A DNA stretch of 64,000 nt from Cynocephalus volans (Eukaryota > Chordata > Mammalia > Dermoptera > Cynocephalidae), in assembly GCF_027409185.1 (NCBI RefSeq), contig NC_084475.1, forward strand, positions 16,636,130 to 16,700,129, read 5' to 3'. Of this stretch, positions 60,130 through 64,000 are shown piece after piece. The first letter of the stretch is position 1. Each line of letters begins with the position of its first letter. The position numbers and the translations under genes were made by a program. Below the pieces are notes generated by a model that was not told the origin of the DNA, searched no databases, and was given only the letters and a program-made list of their open reading frames with translations.

Positions 60130-60760
60130 CAATATTTTACTTTTTCATTGATACATTAAACATATATTCTTTTAAAAATAATAGTTAATTTTTATAATTA
60201 CAAAGCAATACATGTTCAAACAGAAAACTTGAAAAACACAAAATACAAAGTCAGCCATAATTTCACCAATAATTCACCATAATTTCACCAATTAAGCAAT
60301 ACCAAAGCTAACGCTGCAGAATGTCTTTCTATCTATCTACCTATGTACTGTTTTAAACTGTACATACTATTTTTTGTTTGTTTTTAAATCATGTCATTTG
60401 GGTCATATATGTACATACTATTTTACAGACTCTCACTTTGAAAGATGTGGTAAACATTTAAAAAGTATATAGTTTTGACAACGTAAAAATTACAGCATAC
60501 TTTATTTAAACAATTCCTTATTATTTAATGGTTTAAGTTGGCTTTACTTTTTTTGGCTGATATAAATGCTGTGGTGAATATCCTTGTTCCTACATTTCTG
60601 CATGCTTGTTTGATTATTTCCTTAGGACAAATTCCTAGAAATGGAATTAGTGGATCAAAGAGTAAGCATATTTTTAAGACTTTAAAAAATATTTTGCCAA
60701 ATTATTCTCCACAAAGCTGCCTCTAACTTTGTTCTCCTATGAGCAGTGCTTCAGGAGGCT
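60130..60760 (-). mobile_element. Ancient L1 fragment
   Basis: TGAATATCCTTGTTCCTAC, TTCCTTAGGACAAATTCCTAG and AATGGAATTAGTGGATCAAA are typical of the reverse strand of L1M 3' ends. Confidence 0.6.
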
Positions 60761-61358
60761 TTGATATGAGAAAACTGAAATTCTAGCTCAGATCCCATCT
60801 GTGGCCCATTTCTCCTCCCCCCACTTTCCTGGGCTGTCACAGTAAAGGAATTTAAAACAATTTTAAAATAAGCTTAAGCAAAAAGTAATCAGGCAGGAAA
60901 ATCCGACACAAATGCTAGTCTATTCTAAAGCCAAAATAAATGACTTTGGGATTAAAATTTTTTTCTGGGGTAGCGAAGTTAATCATTTTCATTTGTACAG
61001 GTACTTGGGAGTTATCCATAACTCCAACCTGAGTTTATAAAAAGGGGGGGGATTACACTTTCTCCTCTGTACCTCCCCAAAAAAGAAAAACAAAAGGAAA
61101 GAAAAAAAAAAAAAACCACCTAGCACCCTCCATTCTCCATTTTGACTATTACATTTGAGGACAACTACGGCAATGAAGCATAAGTTCTTCATCTCTCAAG
61201 AAAAAGTATTTATGGGATCAACTGTTAATAAATCCACACCTACACTTCAGGTCTCCCCTCCACCCACAACACACACAAAAGAAAACAATTGAAAATCTGT
61301 CTGAGAGAAAATCTTGTTTGCGGGATCCTACCTATCAAAGTTTCTTGGCTATTCTTTT

Positions 61359-61537
61359 TTTTTTTTTTTTTTTTTTAAAGATGACTGGTAAGGGGATCTT
61401 AACCCTTGACTTGGTGTTGCCAGCACCAGGCTCTCCCAAGTGAGCAAATCAGCCATCCCTATATAGGGATCCAAACCTGTGGCTTTGGTGTTATCAGCAC
61501 CACACTCTCCCAAGTGAGCCACGGGTCGGCCCTTCAG
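61359..61537 (-). mobile_element. CYN-like SINE dimer
   Basis: Poly(T), AAAGATGACTGGTAAGGGG, then two units with a TATATAGGGATCC junction, ending in the head GAGCCACGGGTCGGCCC. Near-perfect duplicates TGGCTATTCTTT / TGGATATTCTTT at 61347-61358 and 61538-61549. Confidence 0.88.
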
Positions 61538-61877
61538 TGGATATTCTTTCACGCAATCAGAGTTTACATGCAAATTTCAGTGCTAGGTGTAAAGAGAGAT
61601 TTAAAGTGGAAAAGATAAGGTCCTGCTCTTTCAGGAAGCTGAATTATAAGGCAAATAACATAGCTACATAAATAATGGTAATATTAGAGAAAGAGAAACG
61701 CCACCAAAAAGGGGCAAAAAATAAAGGAAGTGATCACTTCTGGCTGAGGTAATCTGGAAGGCTTCCTGGAGGAGGTGGTATCTGATCTAGGAACTTGAAG
61801 GATAAATGGAATCTGTACATTCAGAGATGACAGAGAAGACAGTAGAATCAGAAGCAAATTGAAGAAAATATTTTTCT

Positions 61878-62242
61878 AGCTGGGGACCAGACCTGCCCCC
61901 CCACCCCCCACAACCAGGCACATCACCAGTGCTTCAGGGCACCCCCCAGAGACCCAAGGCATGGATCTGGGGACTGAATTCTCCACCTACAACCAGGCAC
62001 AGTACCAGAGCCTCGGGGCCCTCCCAGGGACCTGAGGCATGGAGCCAGGGACCAGACCCCCCCCCAACCAGGTACACTGCCAGTGCCTTGGGGCCTGACA
62101 GGAGGGCCTGAGGCATGAAGCCAGGGAACAGACACCCCCTCCCACAACCAGGCACACCACCAGCACCTTGGGGCCTGCCTGGGGGCCTGAGGCATTGAGC
62201 CGGGGACTGGACCCCCCCACAACCAGGCACATCACCAGCGCT
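61878..62242 (+). repeat. Tandem repeat (VNTR), unit about 78 bp
   Basis: Units start at 61878, 61965, 62043, 62119 and 62198 (spacings 87, 78, 76 and 79), each opening AGCC/AGCTGGGGAC and containing CAACCAGGCACA and CCTGAGGCAT. The fifth is partial. C-run length varies between units. Confidence 0.92.
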
Positions 62243-62757
62243 AAGGAGCATGCCAAAAACATCACCTCCATGTGGGTGGCCCACCACAGCCACCACAGTA
62301 ACCATGGCTGCCGTGAAAGCAGCTAGATGTCACAACCACCATGCAGATGGTCCACCAGCCACTGGAGTGTATTGACACCAGGAGAGTCACCAGCAGAGAC
62401 CAAAGAAAAGAAGAGGATGTCTCTCTCCACAAAGTTCATTCCAGAGTGACAGAAGAAGCATCTGCTCTACGATAATATTGGGGGACCCGATTACACCTCT
62501 CAGCATTGGACAGATCATCTAGGCAACAAATCCACAGAGTAACCATTACTCTTTCAGAGGGAGAGAAGAAATCTAGGGTTATCAGTGGTGGGGGGGGAGG
62601 GAGAGGGGAATAGGGAGAGACTGGACAAGGGGCATAAAGAATAAGTATGGTCTGTAACAATATATATACAAGTAATATTGATTTGATCGACATATGTAAA
62701 CATTAAACCCCCAAAATATGTATAATCAATTATGATTCAATAAAAATTTTTTTTAAA
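61878..62757 (+). mobile_element. VNTR-containing composite retrotransposon, L1-like 3' end
   Basis: Flanked by a 17-bp direct repeat, GAAGAAAATATTTTTCT, at 61861-61877 and 62759-62775. From 5' to 3': about 4.5 tandem units of roughly 78 bp (61878-62242); a CCACC-rich linker (62243-62400); a purine-rich linker with an ATG (62418-62420) and an early stop; a stretch at about 62460-62545 whose TCTCAGCATTGGACAGATC resembles the L1 ORF2 endonuclease region; a G-rich purine tract (62588-62630); and an AT-rich end with AATAAA (62739-62744) and an A-rich tail. No intact coding frame. Probably mobilised in trans by L1 proteins. It could also be an internally deleted L1 whose 5' UTR has tandem monomers. 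Confidence 0.75.
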
Positions 62758-62854
62758 AGAAGAAAATATTTTTCTGCTTAGAGCTGTCTCCCCTTCCTCT
62801 CTAAACCAATTTAGCCCACCATTACTCTCTAAGCTTCTCAGTGATCTTCCTTTT

Positions 62855-63080
62855 TAAAATTACCATTTATTGAGTGCTTACTATGTACCAGGAACTATAC
62901 TAAGCCCTTTACATACCCTATCTTATTTAATTTTTCTAATTAATTTAATTTTATCTCAATCCTGTGAGATAGATATCGTTGTTTTCATTTTTGCAAAGGA
63001 AACTGAGATAGTAAAGAGGTTCAACAACTTCCCCAAAGTCCCCCAAATCTTAGGGAGCAGAGTTGAGGTTTGGACACATT
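62855..63080 (-). mobile_element. MIR-like SINE
   Basis: TTATTGAGTGCTTACTATGT, ACCAGGAACTATACTAAGCC and AAGGAAACTGAGATAGTAAA follow the reverse MIR order. Confidence 0.75.
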
Positions 63081-64000
63081 CTACCTCCATTTCTCCCTAA
63101 GATGCTTCTGGATGTGGCTTCTTAATCTGGAGATGAGGTTTCCAAATATTAAAATGCTGGTTGTTAAAAGATCTGAAAACACAAACAGATAAAAGTGACA
63201 TGAAAGCAAACTAATGTCTTCTTGGCACTGAGGAAGACAAAACTCAGGACAGGTTCAGGTCCAAGCGCTTTGCTGAAGTGATCACTGCACCAGGACTGAA
63301 CTCAGCATTAGTAATCATTTTCACAGTTCACATTCAGTTTCTTTCTTAGGGTCATGAAAGTGTAATTTTTTCAGCCCTAGGTCCACTAGGTTAGGGTGCA
63401 AATAGTGATAAAGTCTTTTCTCTCTGATGGAAGCATCTGGCACAACAAGGCCAGAAAACGGGAAGAAGTAGCCATTTCCATCTTGCACAGCACACACTGC
63501 ATTCACAGAGGGAGGGAGGCAGGCTGACAAGCCTTCTGACTTCTTGCATCAAGCTCCATCTGGCCTTATGAAATGCCTTCCTGTTTCTCAAGTGTCATTC
63601 TGGAGTAAATAAACTCTTAACAGCCTTACGAAGGATACCTAAATGCAGCTTCTAGAATTCTATTTCTCTTTTAATAATGAAAACAGGCTTCAGATCAAAA
63701 CTAATGGACAAAGAATAAAATCTGGCTGCTCAGGAATTTATAGACCAAACCTTATTCGTGAACACCTTTATGACAAAGAAGTAAGGCTTGGATCCCCGCA
63801 ATCTACTTATCTAATCAGAAAATTTTGCCAAAAGAAAGCCTCTTTGTGGGGTGAAATTTGGGTAACTTGCAATTACAGCCTGTCATACCATGAAAAGAGA
63901 GAACATGGGGAATGTTTAATTGAGTATCTACTATGTGCCAGGCATCATGCTAGGTTCTTTAAATATATTTTTTTTTCCATTTTAATTTTTTTAATTGTGG

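Larger units (their letters stand above)
58941..64000 (-). other. RNF157: RNF157 5' intron (partial)
   Basis: No further RNF157 exon was found up to the window edge. It contains MIR (59060-59215), old L1 (60130-60760), a SINE dimer (61359-61537), the VNTR retrotransposon (61878-62757) and MIR (62855-63080). The last kilobase is unique-looking apart from a small MIR-like end at 63915-63965. Confidence 0.8.

Noticed and set aside
58941-64000. First exons of RNF157
   Set aside because: I looked for the human-like N-terminal peptide on the minus strand and found no match, so those exons are taken to lie beyond the window.

Overview
Organism. This is mammalian nuclear DNA. Three vertebrate genes lie head-to-tail on the minus strand, and their exon sequences closely match the human proteins recalled from memory: the 5' end of EXOC7 (left edge), complete FOXJ1 (centre) and RNF157 without its first exons (right half). 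This is the order seen on human chromosome 17q25. The most abundant young repeat is a tRNA-like SINE, often dimeric, ending in GGTCATCTTT plus an A tail. It resembles the tRNA-Ile-derived CYN SINEs described from colugos (Dermoptera), so a flying lemur such as Galeopterus is the best guess. That is inference from one repeat family.

Layout. 1-3540: EXOC7 promoter and coding exons 1-4 (minus strand), the rest of the gene lying off the left edge. 3540-25575: intergenic DNA with old LINEs, an LTR with intact target-site duplications, many SINEs, an orphan CpG island (12136-12900) and two inverted duplications, one of them free of base mismatches. 25575-30345: FOXJ1, with two coding exons giving 421 residues, a non-coding first exon, a 3' UTR of about 1 kb and a CpG-island promoter carrying two RFX X-boxes around a forkhead site. 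31610-64000: RNF157, with seventeen exons from 58940 down to 34408 and a 3' UTR of about 2.8 kb. The introns hold SINE, L1, L2 and MIR repeats.

Gene roles. EXOC7 (Exo70) is an exocyst subunit that tethers secretory vesicles to the plasma membrane. FOXJ1 is the master transcription factor for motile cilia. RNF157 is a RING E3 ubiquitin ligase of the MGRN1 family. Their adjacency is conserved synteny and not a functional operon.

Most notable. (1) An insertion of about 880 bp at 61878-62757 flanked by a 17-bp target duplication. It has a tandem repeat of about 78 bp at its 5' end, an L1 ORF2-like piece in the middle and an L1-like 3' end: a candidate VNTR-containing, L1-mobilised composite retrotransposon. 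(2) A 170-bp inverted duplication without mismatches (13877-14046 against 17269-17491) with a single 53-bp indel. (3) A one-base insertion in RNF157 (A5 instead of A4) that puts a stop just before the RING exon. (4) Two SINEs plus 35 bp of unrelated sequence inside one shared target duplication at 42490-42859, suggesting co-mobilisation.
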